From positions 310,001 through 374,000 of the forward strand of contig NZ_CP030829.1 of the NCBI RefSeq assembly GCF_003597675.1: DNA of 64,000 nucleotides, given 5' to 3'. Under the pieces are notes generated by a model. That model was not told the origin of the DNA, did not search any database, and saw only the letters and a program-made list of their open reading frames with translations. A program made the translations under genes and the position numbers. The stretch comes from Neorhizobium sp. NCHU2750. GTDB taxonomy: Bacteria; Pseudomonadota; Alphaproteobacteria; Rhizobiales; Rhizobiaceae. Below, piece after piece: positions 1 through 8,750 of this stretch; the first letter of the stretch is position 1, and each line of letters opens with the position of its first letter.

Positions 1-542
1 AGCGGCAGGATGAGCGGCGTGAAGACATCCGTCATCTCCACCTTCATCGAGGCGGCAGCACGCGCCGTCGGACCACCCCAGGGCAGGAGATTGCCGATGC
101 CGGTACACTGCAGCAGCAAACAGGCGACCATCGGAAGCGAGAGGCCGAGACGCCGATAAAGCGGCATGAAGGCCGAAAGCGTGATCATGTAAACGGTAGC
201 GCCATCACCATCGAGGGCGACGAGATATCCCAGTGCTACGGTGCCCATGAAGATCTTGACCGGGTCACCACCGACGGCTGAGACGATCCGCTTGACGATC
301 GGATCGAACATGCCTGCATCGGTCATCACCATGAAATACAGCATCGCAAAGATGAGTAGGACACCGGTGCTGGCGATCGTCTTGATACCCTTGACGACCA
401 TGTCGCCCATATCCGGGCCAAATCCACCGATCAGAGCAAAGACTGTCGGCACAAGAATGAGCACCGCCATCGCCGACATGCGACTGCTGATCAACAGGTA
501 TATGAAGCACACAAACATTGCGAAGCTGAGCGCTACAAGCAT
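1..542 (-). CDS. CitMHS-family carboxylate transporter, partial (C-terminus beyond window edge)
   Basis: This is the N-terminal ~180 residues of an inner-membrane transporter of the CitMHS family (metal-citrate/proton symporters in the ion transporter superfamily). Hydrophobic segments alternate with the loop LGYLVALDGDGATVYMITLS and the stretch LPWGGPTARAAAS, both typical of the family. The ATG is preceded by a strong GGAGGA site. The gene lies downstream of the RraA-like and D-2-hydroxyacid dehydrogenase genes on the same strand. A strong hairpin separates it from them, and it has its own candidate operator, so it may be transcribed separately. The substrate is probably a di- or tricarboxylate; citrate itself is not proven. 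The rest of the gene is outside the window. Confidence 0.85.
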   Translation of the reverse strand, partial: MLVALSFAMFVCFIYLLISSRMSAMAVLILVPTVFALIGGFGPDMGDMVVKGIKTIASTGVLLIFAMLYFMVMTDAGMFDPIVKRIVSAVGGDPVKIFMGTVALGYLVALDGDGATVYMITLSAFMPLYRRLGLSLPMVACLLLQCTGIGNLLPWGGPTARAAASMKVEMTDVFTPLILP

Positions 543-597
543 TGCAATAATCCTCCTCCCACGGGCCGCCAGCCCGCGAGCCACGTCGTTTTATGTT

Positions 598-629
598 TAT
601 TCCACGATTGTGTGGAACGCCTATTCCAC
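598..629. promoter_or_regulatory. Candidate operator: three TTCCAC half-sites at 12-bp spacing
   Basis: The 6-mer TTCCAC starts at 600, its reverse complement GTGGAA at 612, and TTCCAC again at 624. The half-sites thus alternate in orientation with exact 12-bp spacing. The array lies about 60 bp upstream of the CitMHS start codon, where a regulator of the transporter would bind. The half-site style is compatible with an IclR-type regulator, but that assignment is inference. Confidence 0.5.
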
Positions 630-677
630 TGAAAGATCAGTCGGATGCAGGAGGGCGCCTCCCAAGACGCCGCTCCG

Positions 678-714
678 CCGCGATCTCCGGCCCCTCTGGA
701 ACCGGAGATCGCGG
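678..714 (-). terminator. Strong hairpin after the RraA-like gene
   Basis: Two perfectly complementary 13-nt arms (678-690 and 702-714) flank an 11-nt loop. The hairpin begins 3 nt past the RraA-like stop codon. There is no clear U-tract, so it could be a terminator, an attenuator or an mRNA-stabilising end between this gene pair and the transporter gene. Confidence 0.55.
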
Positions 715-717
715 AAC

Positions 718-1416
718 TCAGACGGGCAGGCCTTTTGCCCTCAGGATCGCGTCGAAACGCTCCGGATCGGATGTACCCTTGATATTCGTCTCGCGAATTT
801 TTGCCTCGCGATCGAGATGAGCCAGGGTCTTCGGCAGCAATGCAGCAGCGTCGCAGGCCGGGATCGCGATAACGCCGTCGAGGTCTCCGAGAACGAGATC
901 GCCCGGCTGAACGACCATGCCGCCGACGGAGACGGGAACGTTGATTTCGCCCGGACCTTCCTTGCTCGGACCGCGATGGGTATGGCCACGCGCGAACACC
1001 GGCATTTCACCTTCGGCCCATTCGGCCAGATCGCGGATGGCGCCGTCGATGACAAACCCGCCGAGCTTCTTGGTCATTGCCGTCGTGCGGATGAGGCCGC
1101 CGATGACCGCCTGGGTCAGGTCTCCACCACCATCGATGACGATGACATCGCCAGCGCCCGCCATCATCATCGCCTTGTGAACCATGAGATTGTCACCCGG
1201 ACGGATGCGCACCGTGACGGCCTGGCCACACATGATCTTGCTGCCATGATAGGAACTCAACCCCATCGTACCGATCGATCGACCCATGCAGTCACCCGCG
1301 ACCGCAACAGGGATCTTTCCGAACGCCTCGAGAAGATCCTGCGGCAGGCTTTCGTGGCGAGGATTGATGCGGTAACCGGCAGGCCACACAAGGTCCTTCT
1401 GGTTCTGGTCGCTCAT
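718..1416 (-). CDS. RraA / 4-hydroxy-4-methyl-2-oxoglutarate aldolase family protein
   Basis: The 232-residue product belongs to the RraA-like fold family, which includes 4-hydroxy-4-methyl-2-oxoglutarate/4-carboxy-4-hydroxy-2-oxoadipate aldolases and the RNase E inhibitor RraA. Visible family features are GDCMGR near residue 45, the loop MMMAGAGDVIVIDGGGDLTQAVIGG, and GFVIDGAIRDLAE, where the Arg-Asp pair sits at the metal/substrate site of the aldolases. The ATG is preceded by AGGAG; an upstream in-frame extension would run into the next gene and is rejected. The dehydrogenase stop is only 4 nt upstream, so the two are an operon. Context with a carboxylate transporter and a 2-hydroxyacid dehydrogenase favours a catabolic aldolase or oxaloacetate-decarboxylase role over RNase E regulation. 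Confidence 0.85.
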   Translation of the reverse strand: MSDQNQKDLVWPAGYRINPRHESLPQDLLEAFGKIPVAVAGDCMGRSIGTMGLSSYHGSKIMCGQAVTVRIRPGDNLMVHKAMMMAGAGDVIVIDGGGDLTQAVIGGLIRTTAMTKKLGGFVIDGAIRDLAEWAEGEMPVFARGHTHRGPSKEGPGEINVPVSVGGMVVQPGDLVLGDLDGVIAIPACDAAALLPKTLAHLDREAKIRETNIKGTSDPERFDAILRAKGLPV

Positions 1417-1420
1417 GGTC

Positions 1421-2401
1421 TTACTCCTTTGATTCCAATGTGATCGGGTTGACGCAAGCGCTGACCGGCGGGGTGTTGCCGGAGAGGAAACCAAGGACGT
1501 TTCGCGCCGCGCCTGTGGCCATGCCGGCGAGAGCTGCAGGCGTCGATCCCCCCACATGCGGCGTCAGCACGACATTGGGCAGTTTCAGCAAGGGACTGTC
1601 CGGCGAAATCGGCTCTTCCGCAGTCGTATCGAGACCGGCGGAATAGAGCTTGCCGCTTTCCAGCGCGGAAATCAGTGCTGCCTCGTCGACTACTTCACCA
1701 CGGGCAGTGTTGATGAGGATCGCCTTGTCCGGCAGTGCGGCCAATGCTGCAGCGTCGATCATTCCACGGGTATGGGCATTGAGCGGAACATGCAGGCTCA
1801 ACACATTGCTTGATGGCAGCATTTCAGCCGGAGAGGCGATCATCGTCACGCCTTCGACGGGAGAGGCCATGCCGATGCCGGGATCGAAGGCCTGCACCTT
1901 CATGCCGATGGCAAGGCAGGCACGCGCGAGCTTCTGGCCTATCTGACCAAAGCCGATGAGACCGAGCGTCTTGCCGGACAGTTCCAATCCGTCCTGCGCC
2001 CGCGACCAGCGGCCTGCCTTGAGTTCTGCATCCATCCAGGAAATCCTGCGGGCACCAGCGAGCAGCAATCCGAGCGCCATCTCGGCAACCGACTGGGCAT
2101 TGGCTCCCGGTGTGACGAAGACAGGAATGCCGCGGGCGGAAGCAGCCTCGACGTCGATGTTGCTGACACCTACGCCATGCTTGCTGATCACCTTCAATGT
2201 TGGGCAATCCGCAATAGCCTTTGCAGACAGGTTCACGGTACGGGAAATGATGGCATCGACCGGATTGCCGGCCATGATGCTATCGACATCAGCCTCGTCG
2301 GCTCCCTTGTCGAGGAAGATCAGCCGGCAACCGGCTTCCTGGAGAATGGCCACCCCGTCCGGATGAAGCGAAGGCGCGGTCACGAAAATCGTATAAGACA
2401 A
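1421..2401 (-). CDS. D-2-hydroxyacid dehydrogenase (NAD-binding), TTG start
   Basis: This 326-residue cytosolic oxidoreductase interconverts a 2-hydroxy acid and a 2-oxo acid with NAD(P)H. The Rossmann motif GLIGFGQIGQK, the catalytic-Arg segment INTARGEVVDEAAL and the catalytic-His segment LTPHVGGST are all present, as in phosphoglycerate dehydrogenase-like enzymes. No ACT domain is visible. I chose a TTG start (TTG-TCT-TAT-ACG) because GGGAG lies at the right distance upstream and the family fold begins there. An ATG 57 bases further upstream would add an Arg-rich tail with no family similarity. It is the first gene of the dehydrogenase/RraA pair. The substrate is unknown. Confidence 0.85.
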   Translation of the reverse strand: MSYTIFVTAPSLHPDGVAILQEAGCRLIFLDKGADEADVDSIMAGNPVDAIISRTVNLSAKAIADCPTLKVISKHGVGVSNIDVEAASARGIPVFVTPGANAQSVAEMALGLLLAGARRISWMDAELKAGRWSRAQDGLELSGKTLGLIGFGQIGQKLARACLAIGMKVQAFDPGIGMASPVEGVTMIASPAEMLPSSNVLSLHVPLNAHTRGMIDAAALAALPDKAILINTARGEVVDEAALISALESGKLYSAGLDTTAEEPISPDSPLLKLPNVVLTPHVGGSTPAALAGMATGAARNVLGFLSGNTPPVSACVNPITLESKE

Positions 2402-2558
2402 ATCTCTGCACTCCCTGTCGCCGACCCGGCTGCGGAAGCGGTGCTCCTTCAGCGCCATCGGCAGTGGCACGGCGTGGAGCGAGAGCACATCGTCTCAGAT
2501 GGTTCGAGAATTTTGCACCGGCTCCTCCGCGCGGTTTTTTATTTCTATGATCCAGATC

Positions 2559-2576
2559 AATGAAATCAATTTCATT
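2559..2576. promoter_or_regulatory. Perfect 18-bp dyad upstream of the dehydrogenase operon
   Basis: AATGAAATCAATTTCATT is a perfect inverted repeat (8-bp arms, CA centre), about 160 bp upstream of the dehydrogenase start in an AT-rich stretch unlike the surroundings. The core TGAAAT-ATTTCA resembles operators of IclR/KdgR-type repressors. It is the best candidate control site for the minus-strand carboxylate operon. The rest of the gap from 2402 to 2558 shows no gene. Confidence 0.5.
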
Positions 2577-2635
2577 ATTTTCATTTAGATATAGCCAGCA
2601 GGAATGTTTTCGGGCTGACAACCGGTCACCTGCCG

Positions 2636-2671
2636 AAAAAGGAAAAACGCCGGAGCGATGATAATCATCGC
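2636..2671 (-). terminator. Intrinsic terminator downstream of the peptide ABC operon
   Basis: On the minus strand GCGATGATTATCATCGC forms an 8-bp-arm hairpin (2655-2671). It is followed by a spacer and then TTTTT-CC-TTTTT at 2647-2636. It lies about 120 nt after the solute-binding protein stop codon and probably ends the long operon. Confidence 0.6.
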
Positions 2672-2761
2672 CCCAGCGCTACGGAAGGAAGCTATCAGCG
2701 GCCCCTTGATAGGCCGATGGAGACGCGGCACGTAACAGCGCCGGGCGGGCAGCGAGAGGCA

Positions 2762-2777
2762 GGGCGCACATGCGCCC
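2762..2777 (-). terminator. Short GC hairpin just after the solute-binding protein gene
   Basis: GGGCGC and GCGCCC flank the loop ACAT, 12 nt past the stop codon. It has no U-tract. Probably a 3'-end stabilising or auxiliary terminator hairpin ahead of the stronger one at 2636-2671. Confidence 0.4.
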
Positions 2778-2789
2778 CGCCAGACTGCA

Positions 2790-4304
2790 TCAGTTCTTCA
2801 CGGTGTCTTCGAGCGAGAAACGACCGAGCGGGTTCTGGTGGAAATTCTCGATATTCTTGCGGGCGACGTTGATGTAGGGGCTGTAATACAGGTCGATCCA
2901 GTGAACGTCGTCCTTGGCCAGCTTCTGGATCTCGATATACATCGCCTCGCGCTTCTTAGGGTCGAGTTCCAGCCGCGCCGCCGCCACAAGGTCCTTCACT
3001 TTCTCGTTCTTGTAGCGGGTCATGTAATTCATGTTGGAATCGTCGCCGAGTACGAAGGTCGTCTTCTGGTCGGGATCGAGAATATCGTTCGTCCAGTACA
3101 TGACCGAAATGTCGTAGTCGCCATCGACCAGCATGTTCCAGCTCTGGCTGGGATCGACCTTCTGCAGGTTGGCGGTGACACCGGCCTTTGCAAGCTGCTG
3201 CTGCAGGAGAACCGCGATCTGTTCGTCGACCTCGTTGCCGGCATTGACGACATAATTGAGCGTCAGGCCAGATGCCCCGGCTTCTGCCAGCATCGCCTTG
3301 GCCTTTTCCGGATCATAGGGATACTGGTAATTGGCGTCGTAGTGATAGAGCGATCCCTTCGGAATGTAGGAATTCGCCACGGTGCCGATACCGAAAGTCA
3401 CCGCGTCGACAATCGACTTCTTGTCGATCGCCATATCGAGAGCCTGACGAACTTCCTTCTTGGCGAGAGCCCCATGCTGATGATTGATCAGGAGGTGATC
3501 CTCGCGCGTCGAGGTATCGGTCAGCACGTTCAGGTTCGGATCCTTCTTCAGTTCTTCCACGCGGGAGAAGGGCACGAAGATGGCCGTGTCGAGCTGACCG
3601 GCCTGTACGTCAAGCATGCGCGTGTTATCGTCAGGCACCGAGATCCACTCGACACCGTCGAGCTTCACCCGGTCCGCCTGCCAGAAATTCGGGTTCTTTT
3701 CGAGGATGACACGGTCACCGCGCCGCCACTCCTTGACGGTGAAGGCACCGGACGATGCAGTCGGATGCTCGGCAAAGGCGTCTTCACCTGCTTCGACAGC
3801 CTTCTTCGACAGGACAGAAACGTTGGGCAGCGCCAGCTGCGAAAGGAACGGCGCCGATGGGTGTGTCAGCTTGACGGTCAACGTCTTCGGATCTGTTGCC
3901 ACGGCGGTGTCGACGATCTTGTAGCTGTCGCTCCACAGCGATCCCGGATTGTCACGGATGCGCAGCAGGCTGAAGGCGGCGTCCTCGGCGGTGATCGGCG
4001 AGCCGTCGGAGAATTTCGCGTCGCGGATCTTGAACGTGTATGTCAGGCCGTCATCCGAGATGGTCCAGCTTTCGGCAAGGCCGGGCTCGAGCTTGGTGCC
4101 TGTGCTGTCGACGCGGATAAGCACGTCGAAGACGTTGGAAAATACCCAGTTGTCGACGTTCTGAGCAGACTTGATCGGATCGAACGTCGTCGAATCCTCG
4201 CGTCGTCCGATGGTCAGTACTCCTGCGGCTTCGGCGAAGCTGGCGCTCAGGCTGAGGGCCGCGGCAATGGCTGCCAGCCCGATCGATTTCCACTTCCTGT
4301 TCAT
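2790..4304 (-). CDS. ABC transporter solute-binding protein, peptide/opine family (SBP_bac_5)
   Basis: This is a periplasmic binding protein of 504 residues, the usual size for DppA/OppA-type proteins. A Lys/Arg-rich start, a hydrophobic core and SFAEA form a signal peptide of about 24 residues. The family signature near residues 65-90 is visible (ESWTISDDGLTYTFKIRDAKFSDG). The ATG was chosen because GAAGGGAA lies 7-8 nt upstream. It is the last gene of a minus-strand operon with the two permeases, the fused ATPase and a proline iminopeptidase-like hydrolase, so it probably binds peptides or a peptide-like plant metabolite. In classical dpp loci the binding-protein gene is usually first, so the order here is reversed. 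Confidence 0.9.
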   Translation of the reverse strand: MNRKWKSIGLAAIAAALSLSASFAEAAGVLTIGRREDSTTFDPIKSAQNVDNWVFSNVFDVLIRVDSTGTKLEPGLAESWTISDDGLTYTFKIRDAKFSDGSPITAEDAAFSLLRIRDNPGSLWSDSYKIVDTAVATDPKTLTVKLTHPSAPFLSQLALPNVSVLSKKAVEAGEDAFAEHPTASSGAFTVKEWRRGDRVILEKNPNFWQADRVKLDGVEWISVPDDNTRMLDVQAGQLDTAIFVPFSRVEELKKDPNLNVLTDTSTREDHLLINHQHGALAKKEVRQALDMAIDKKSIVDAVTFGIGTVANSYIPKGSLYHYDANYQYPYDPEKAKAMLAEAGASGLTLNYVVNAGNEVDEQIAVLLQQQLAKAGVTANLQKVDPSQSWNMLVDGDYDISVMYWTNDILDPDQKTTFVLGDDSNMNYMTRYKNEKVKDLVAAARLELDPKKREAMYIEIQKLAKDDVHWIDLYYSPYINVARKNIENFHQNPLGRFSLEDTVKN

Positions 4305-4323
4305 GATGTCGTTCCCTTCGTTG

Positions 4324-6024
4324 TTATGGCATTCGTTTGATTGATTTTGAAAATTCCGGCGGCGATCCATTGTGGCCGATCAGCGGCTTGTCGGGATCGA
4401 TGTCGGGGATCGCCGCGACGAGCGCTGCGGTGTAGGCATGTTTGGGGTTGGAGAAGACTTGCTCGGACGGGCCATCCTCGACCACCTGACCGCGATACAT
4501 GACGATGGTGCGGGTACAGAGATTGCGCACGATCGCCAGGTCATGGGCGATGAACAGCAGCGTCAGGTTCATCTTTGCCGCCAGATCACGGAACAGGTCG
4601 ATGATCTGCGCCTGGATGGTGACGTCGAGTGCGGCAACGCATTCGTCGGCAATGATCAGCTTCGGGTCGACGGCAAGTGCGCGGGCTATCCCGGCGCGCT
4701 GGCATTGTCCGCCGCTCATGGAGCGCGGCTTGCGGTTGGCAAATTCGCGCTCCAGCCCGACCAGATCGAGTAGTTCCCCGATACGTGCGGGAATATCGGT
4801 TCTGGCGACCTTACCCTGCACGGCGAGGACCTCGCCGATCGTCTGGCCGATGGTCATGCGCGGGTTGAGCGCATTGAACGGGTCCTGGAACACCATCGCG
4901 GCCTCTCGTCTGAGGCGTGCCAGTGCGACGTCCTTCTGCAAGGCAAGGTCGACGCCTTCGAAACTGATATGGCCGGACGATATCGGCGTCAGTCCCAGCA
5001 ATGCGCGGGCAAGCGTGCTCTTGCCGCTGCCGGATTCCCCGACAATGCCGACGGTCTCGCCGGGCATGATCTGCAAGCTGATGCCATCGACGGCGGACAC
5101 GCTTTTCGCCGCGCTGCCGCGAAAGAAGCTTCCGCCCACCGGGAAGCGCACATGCAGATCGTCGATCTCCAGGATCGGCTTCGACGGTTTTGCAGTTGGC
5201 GGCAGAACAGCTTTGGTTGCCGCCTGAGCCTCAGGCATGGACGGATGGCTGTTGATCAGCCGGACCGTATAGGGATCCTGAGGTGCAGAGAGGATCTGTC
5301 GCTTCGGCCCCTGTTCCAGCAGCCGTCCGCCACGCATGACGGCGATGCGGTCACAGGTCTGCGCGACGATGCCGAGATCGTGGGTGATCATGATGATCGA
5401 CAGGCCGCGTTTATCGCGAAGCTCCATCAGCAGCTGGAGAATCTGCGCCTGGATGGTGACGTCCAGCGCCGTCGTCGGTTCGTCTGCAATCAGGACCTTG
5501 GGATTGCAGGACAGTGCCACCGCGATCATCGCCCGCTGACGCATGCCGCCGGAAAACTCGTGCGGATAGCTGTCAAACTGGCGGATGGGGTCGGGAAAGC
5601 CGACCTGCGCGAGGATCTCGATTGCAGCCGTCCGCGCCGCCCGGGCATCATGCCCCTGATGATAGCGAATACCTTCGCAAATCTGATCGCCGATACGCAT
5701 GACGGGATCGAGATGGCTGGTGGGATTCTGGAAGATCATGCCGATCTCGCCTCCCCTCACCTTCAGCATCTCGTCATCGCTGACCGATATCAGGTCACGT
5801 CCTTCGAGAAGCACCACGCCATCCTCGATCGCCAGCCTTGAGGACGGCAGAAGACGGATCAGGGACCGGCAAAACAGGCTCTTGCCGGAGCCGCTTTCAC
5901 CGACGAGGCCGAGGATTTCGCCCTTGTTGAGATCCAGCGAAACGTCGTCCAGCAAGGTGCGCGTTCCGACATCGAGATGCGCCTTGACCGTGAGATTGCG
6001 GACAGAAAGGATTGGAGCGCTCAT
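4324..6024 (-). CDS. Peptide ABC transporter, fused dual ATPase (DppD-DppF type)
   Basis: This 566-residue cytoplasmic protein carries two complete ABC ATPase domains in tandem. The first has Walker A GESGSGKS near residue 40, signature SGGMRQR and Walker [14 protein letters not shown]. The second has GESGSGKS near residue 335, signature SGGQCQR and Walker [14 protein letters not shown]. The fusion replaces separate DppD and DppF subunits, as in GsiA/YejF-type proteins. In the second Walker B the usual DEP is DEC; the Glu is kept, so activity is likely. Its ATG overlaps the stop of the upstream permease (ATGA), indicating translational coupling. Longer in-frame extension upstream reads antisense-like sequence inside the permease gene and is rejected. 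Confidence 0.92.
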   Translation of the reverse strand: MSAPILSVRNLTVKAHLDVGTRTLLDDVSLDLNKGEILGLVGESGSGKSLFCRSLIRLLPSSRLAIEDGVVLLEGRDLISVSDDEMLKVRGGEIGMIFQNPTSHLDPVMRIGDQICEGIRYHQGHDARAARTAAIEILAQVGFPDPIRQFDSYPHEFSGGMRQRAMIAVALSCNPKVLIADEPTTALDVTIQAQILQLLMELRDKRGLSIIMITHDLGIVAQTCDRIAVMRGGRLLEQGPKRQILSAPQDPYTVRLINSHPSMPEAQAATKAVLPPTAKPSKPILEIDDLHVRFPVGGSFFRGSAAKSVSAVDGISLQIMPGETVGIVGESGSGKSTLARALLGLTPISSGHISFEGVDLALQKDVALARLRREAAMVFQDPFNALNPRMTIGQTIGEVLAVQGKVARTDIPARIGELLDLVGLEREFANRKPRSMSGGQCQRAGIARALAVDPKLIIADECVAALDVTIQAQIIDLFRDLAAKMNLTLLFIAHDLAIVRNLCTRTIVMYRGQVVEDGPSEQVFSNPKHAYTAALVAAIPDIDPDKPLIGHNGSPPEFSKSIKRMP

Positions 6025-6872
6025 TCGTGCACTCCGAGCAGTTCGCCGAGCGCATCGCCCAACAGGCTGAAGCCGAAGGCTAGCAGGACGATGGACAGGC
6101 CGGGAAACAGGGTGATCCACCAGGCCGTGGTAATGAAGCTCTGCCCTTCGGCAACCATCACACCCCATTCGGCCAGGGGCGGCTGGACGCCCAGGCCCAG
6201 ATAGCTGACCGCCGCACCGCTGAGCAGCACCAATACTGCGTCGGACATCGAAAACACGATCGATCCGGCAATCGCATTGGGCAAGAGGTGGCGAAACATG
6301 ATCCGGAGCCTGCCAAAGCCGAGGCTGACGGCGGCGACGGCATAGTCGCTGTTTTTCAGAACCAGGATCTGCGCCCGGATCAGCCGCGCATAGGAAACCC
6401 ATCCGACGAGGGCCATGGCAATGTAGAAGCTGCCAAGTCCCGGCCCCAGGATGGTGATGATCGACAGCATCAGCACCAGGAACGGGAATGCGAGAATGAT
6501 ATCGACGATCCGCATGAAGACGGCATCGACGATACCGCCGAAGAAGCCAGCGATCGTGCCGACGACCGTGCCGATCAGGAACGGGAAGACGACGCCGATC
6601 ACTGCGATCTGCAGGTCGATACGCGCGCCCCAGATGATGCGCGAGAGGACATCGCGGCCGAAATTGTCGGTGCCGAACGGGTGCAAAAGCGACGGCGGCA
6701 GCAATCTGACCGTCCCATCCTGCAGGATCGGATCGTAAGGCGCGATCAGCGGGGCTGCGATCGCCATAAGCAGGAAGAACAGCAGAACGGAAGCGCCGGC
6801 CGCCAGCATCGTGCGCCTGCCAAGGAATGTCTTCCACCCTGCGACGGGAAGGGCGAGGGTTCCGGCGCTCAT
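6021..6872 (-). CDS. Peptide ABC transporter permease (DppC type)
   Basis: This 283-residue inner-membrane subunit has about six membrane helices. The DppC-specific N-terminal region is present (APYDP, then HPFGTDNFGRDVLSRIIWGARIDL). The permease EAA loop near residues 180-215 reads VAAVSLGFGRLRIMFRHLLPNAIA. It overlaps DppB by 4 nt on its 5' side and the fused ATPase by 4 nt on its 3' side, so the three are tightly coupled. The role is transmembrane passage of peptides or related substrates together with the DppB-like partner. Confidence 0.92.
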   Translation of the reverse strand: MSAGTLALPVAGWKTFLGRRTMLAAGASVLLFFLLMAIAAPLIAPYDPILQDGTVRLLPPSLLHPFGTDNFGRDVLSRIIWGARIDLQIAVIGVVFPFLIGTVVGTIAGFFGGIVDAVFMRIVDIILAFPFLVLMLSIITILGPGLGSFYIAMALVGWVSYARLIRAQILVLKNSDYAVAAVSLGFGRLRIMFRHLLPNAIAGSIVFSMSDAVLVLLSGAAVSYLGLGVQPPLAEWGVMVAEGQSFITTAWWITLFPGLSIVLLAFGFSLLGDALGELLGVHE

Positions 6873-7807
6873 AGCTTCACCCTCGGATCGACCGCGACGG
6901 TGGCGATGTCGGCAAGGAAATTGATCATGACGGTGGCGCAGGCAAACACCATGGCGACCCCCTGTACGACCATATAGTCGCGCGAGAAAATGGCGCGCAC
7001 CAGCAGTTGGCCCATGCCCGGGAGCGCAAACACGCTCTCGATCACCACCGTGCCGCCGATCAGCCAGCCCATGTTGACGGCGAGGAGATTGATGGTCGGC
7101 ACCAGCGAGTTCGGTAGGACATGGCGCCAGAAGACAATTCCCTCCGGCATGCCGCGCGCACGGGCGGCGGTCGCGATGTCGGACTTCAGCCCCTCGACCA
7201 TCGCCGCCCTCAGGCTTCGCGTCAATACGGTGGAGAGCGACAGGGCGATGGTGAGACTGGGCAGAATCAGATGCGAAGCCTTCTCGCCAAGCGTCGAGCC
7301 GTAGCCGGAAACCGGCAGAAGATCGAGCTTGACGCTGAACAGGATGATCAGCATTAGGCCTAGCCAGAAGGGCGGGAAGCCGATGCCGAAAGTGGAGACG
7401 ATACGCACCGCATGATCCGGTGCCCTGCCCGCATTGCGGGCAGCAACCGACGCCATCGGCACGGCAATCAGGATCGACAGGATCACGCTCGACAAAACCA
7501 GCGCGACAGTCGGTTCGATGCGGGTCGATATCAGATTGAGGACGTCGATCTTGTAGAGGAGCGACTTGCCCATCTCACCGTTGCCCAGGTTCTTCAGGAA
7601 ATACAGATATTGCAGCCAGATCGGTTCATCGAGGCCGAATTGCGCACGAATATTGGCGATTGCTGTCGGGGTCGCCCGCGTACCGAGAAGCACGCGTGCC
7701 GGATCGCCCGGAATCAACCTGACCAGGATGAAGGTGATGACGCTGATCCCGAAAATGACCGGCAGGAACTGCAGCGGCCGCAGCAAGACGAACCTATAGC
7801 GATGCAT
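6869..7807 (-). CDS. Peptide ABC transporter permease (DppB type)
   Basis: This 312-residue inner-membrane protein has the DppB/OppB hallmark N-terminus (first helix followed by RLIPGDPARVLLG) and the EAA loop ATAARARGMPEGIVFWRHVLPNS. A GGGGAG site precedes the ATG. The gene starts 42 nt after the stop of the proline iminopeptidase-like hydrolase on the same strand, so hydrolase and importer are probably cotranscribed: the importer brings in a peptide-like compound that the hydrolase can process. Confidence 0.92.
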   Translation of the reverse strand: MHRYRFVLLRPLQFLPVIFGISVITFILVRLIPGDPARVLLGTRATPTAIANIRAQFGLDEPIWLQYLYFLKNLGNGEMGKSLLYKIDVLNLISTRIEPTVALVLSSVILSILIAVPMASVAARNAGRAPDHAVRIVSTFGIGFPPFWLGLMLIILFSVKLDLLPVSGYGSTLGEKASHLILPSLTIALSLSTVLTRSLRAAMVEGLKSDIATAARARGMPEGIVFWRHVLPNSLVPTINLLAVNMGWLIGGTVVIESVFALPGMGQLLVRAIFSRDYMVVQGVAMVFACATVMINFLADIATVAVDPRVKL

Positions 7808-7849
7808 GGATCTCCCCTCGTTCGATCATCTGGTGTGCGGGTCTATGCA

Positions 7850-8740
7850 TCAATTCGCCCTGTTGCGTGCCAGAAAATCGAGAAGGGCCGGATAATAATC
7901 CGCGGGGTTTTCGTAGAAGGGCATGTGGCTCGCATTGGCGAAGACCTTTAGTTCGGCATTCGGAATAGCGAGCTTCATCTTAAGGGCACAGGCGGGCGTC
8001 AACTCGTCATGCTCACCGCAGGTGATCAGCGTCGGCACCGTCATGCGCGGCAGATCGGGAATGCGGTTCCAGTCCTTCAGGTTGCCGATATAGAGAAATT
8101 CGTTCGGTCCCTGCATCGTGCCGTATGGCCCCATGTTCCAATCGCAGAGAGAACGATTGACCGGAGCCGGCCATTCCGCAAGCCGGCAGACATGGCGATA
8201 ATTCAGGATAGTGACGGCAGCGAGATATTCGGGGTGATCGTAGGTACCCTGCGCCTCGTGCCTCTGCATCATCGCAACCGTCTCCGGCCCGAGCGCCGCG
8301 CGCAGCCGTTCCAGCTCCGAGATCAGGTGCGGCATATCTGCAACGGTGTCTTCGAGGATCAGCGTCTGCAGGTTTTCCGGATAGGTCAGCGCGTAGTCGA
8401 TCGCCAGCCACCCACCCCAGGAATGGCCAAGCATATGGACCTTGCCGAGGCCGAGCGCTTTGCGCACCGTTTCCGTTTCCTCGACATAACGGCCGATCGT
8501 CCACAGAGAGTTGTCCGTCGGCCTGTCCGATGCGCCGGTTCCAAGCTGGTCGAAGGCGACGACCCGAAACCCTTTGTCGATGAGACAAGAATGCGCCTCG
8601 CGCAGGTAGTCGCAGGGCAGGCCCGGTCCGCCATTCAGGCAGAACACGGTCTCGGCACCGTCACCGAAGCTGTAGGCGATGACCTTGTGGCCATCGACAT
8701 CGACCTCATGTCGGGCATCGGGCTCGATCTCACGCCACAT
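7850..8740 (-). CDS. Proline iminopeptidase-like alpha/beta hydrolase (S33), copy 1
   Basis: This 296-residue alpha/beta hydrolase has the proline iminopeptidase pattern. The oxyanion segment NGGPG is at 36-40, the nucleophile elbow GHSWGG has Ser107, and the acid and base are Asp245 (CGEHDELTP) and His272 (NASHMPF). GGAG lies just before the ATG. It is the first gene of the operon with the peptide importer and is divergent from a LuxR solo. In plant-associated bacteria such pip genes flank LuxR solos (XccR, OryR, NesR, PipR) and are their targets. The true substrate may be an amide or a plant-derived small molecule rather than an N-terminal proline peptide. Confidence 0.88.
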   Translation of the reverse strand: MWREIEPDARHEVDVDGHKVIAYSFGDGAETVFCLNGGPGLPCDYLREAHSCLIDKGFRVVAFDQLGTGASDRPTDNSLWTIGRYVEETETVRKALGLGKVHMLGHSWGGWLAIDYALTYPENLQTLILEDTVADMPHLISELERLRAALGPETVAMMQRHEAQGTYDHPEYLAAVTILNYRHVCRLAEWPAPVNRSLCDWNMGPYGTMQGPNEFLYIGNLKDWNRIPDLPRMTVPTLITCGEHDELTPACALKMKLAIPNAELKVFANASHMPFYENPADYYPALLDFLARNRAN

Positions 8741-8750
8741 TGACTACTCC

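Noticed and set aside
718..1416. Annotation as RNase E regulator RraA
   Set aside because: The operon context with a 2-hydroxyacid dehydrogenase and carboxylate transporter makes a catabolic aldolase-type role more likely; kept as family name only.
2838..4340. Long plus-strand frame of 500 codons opposite the peptide-binding protein
   Set aside because: Composition is His/Arg/Val-rich with no family motif; it is an antisense shadow of a GC-rich gene that has a signal peptide, ribosome-binding site and clear family match.
6025..6837. N-terminal extension of the fused ATPase frame through the DppC gene
   Set aside because: The extension is an out-of-frame reading of the DppC gene, rich in Arg/His, whereas a coupled ATGA start gives a normal ATPase N-terminus.
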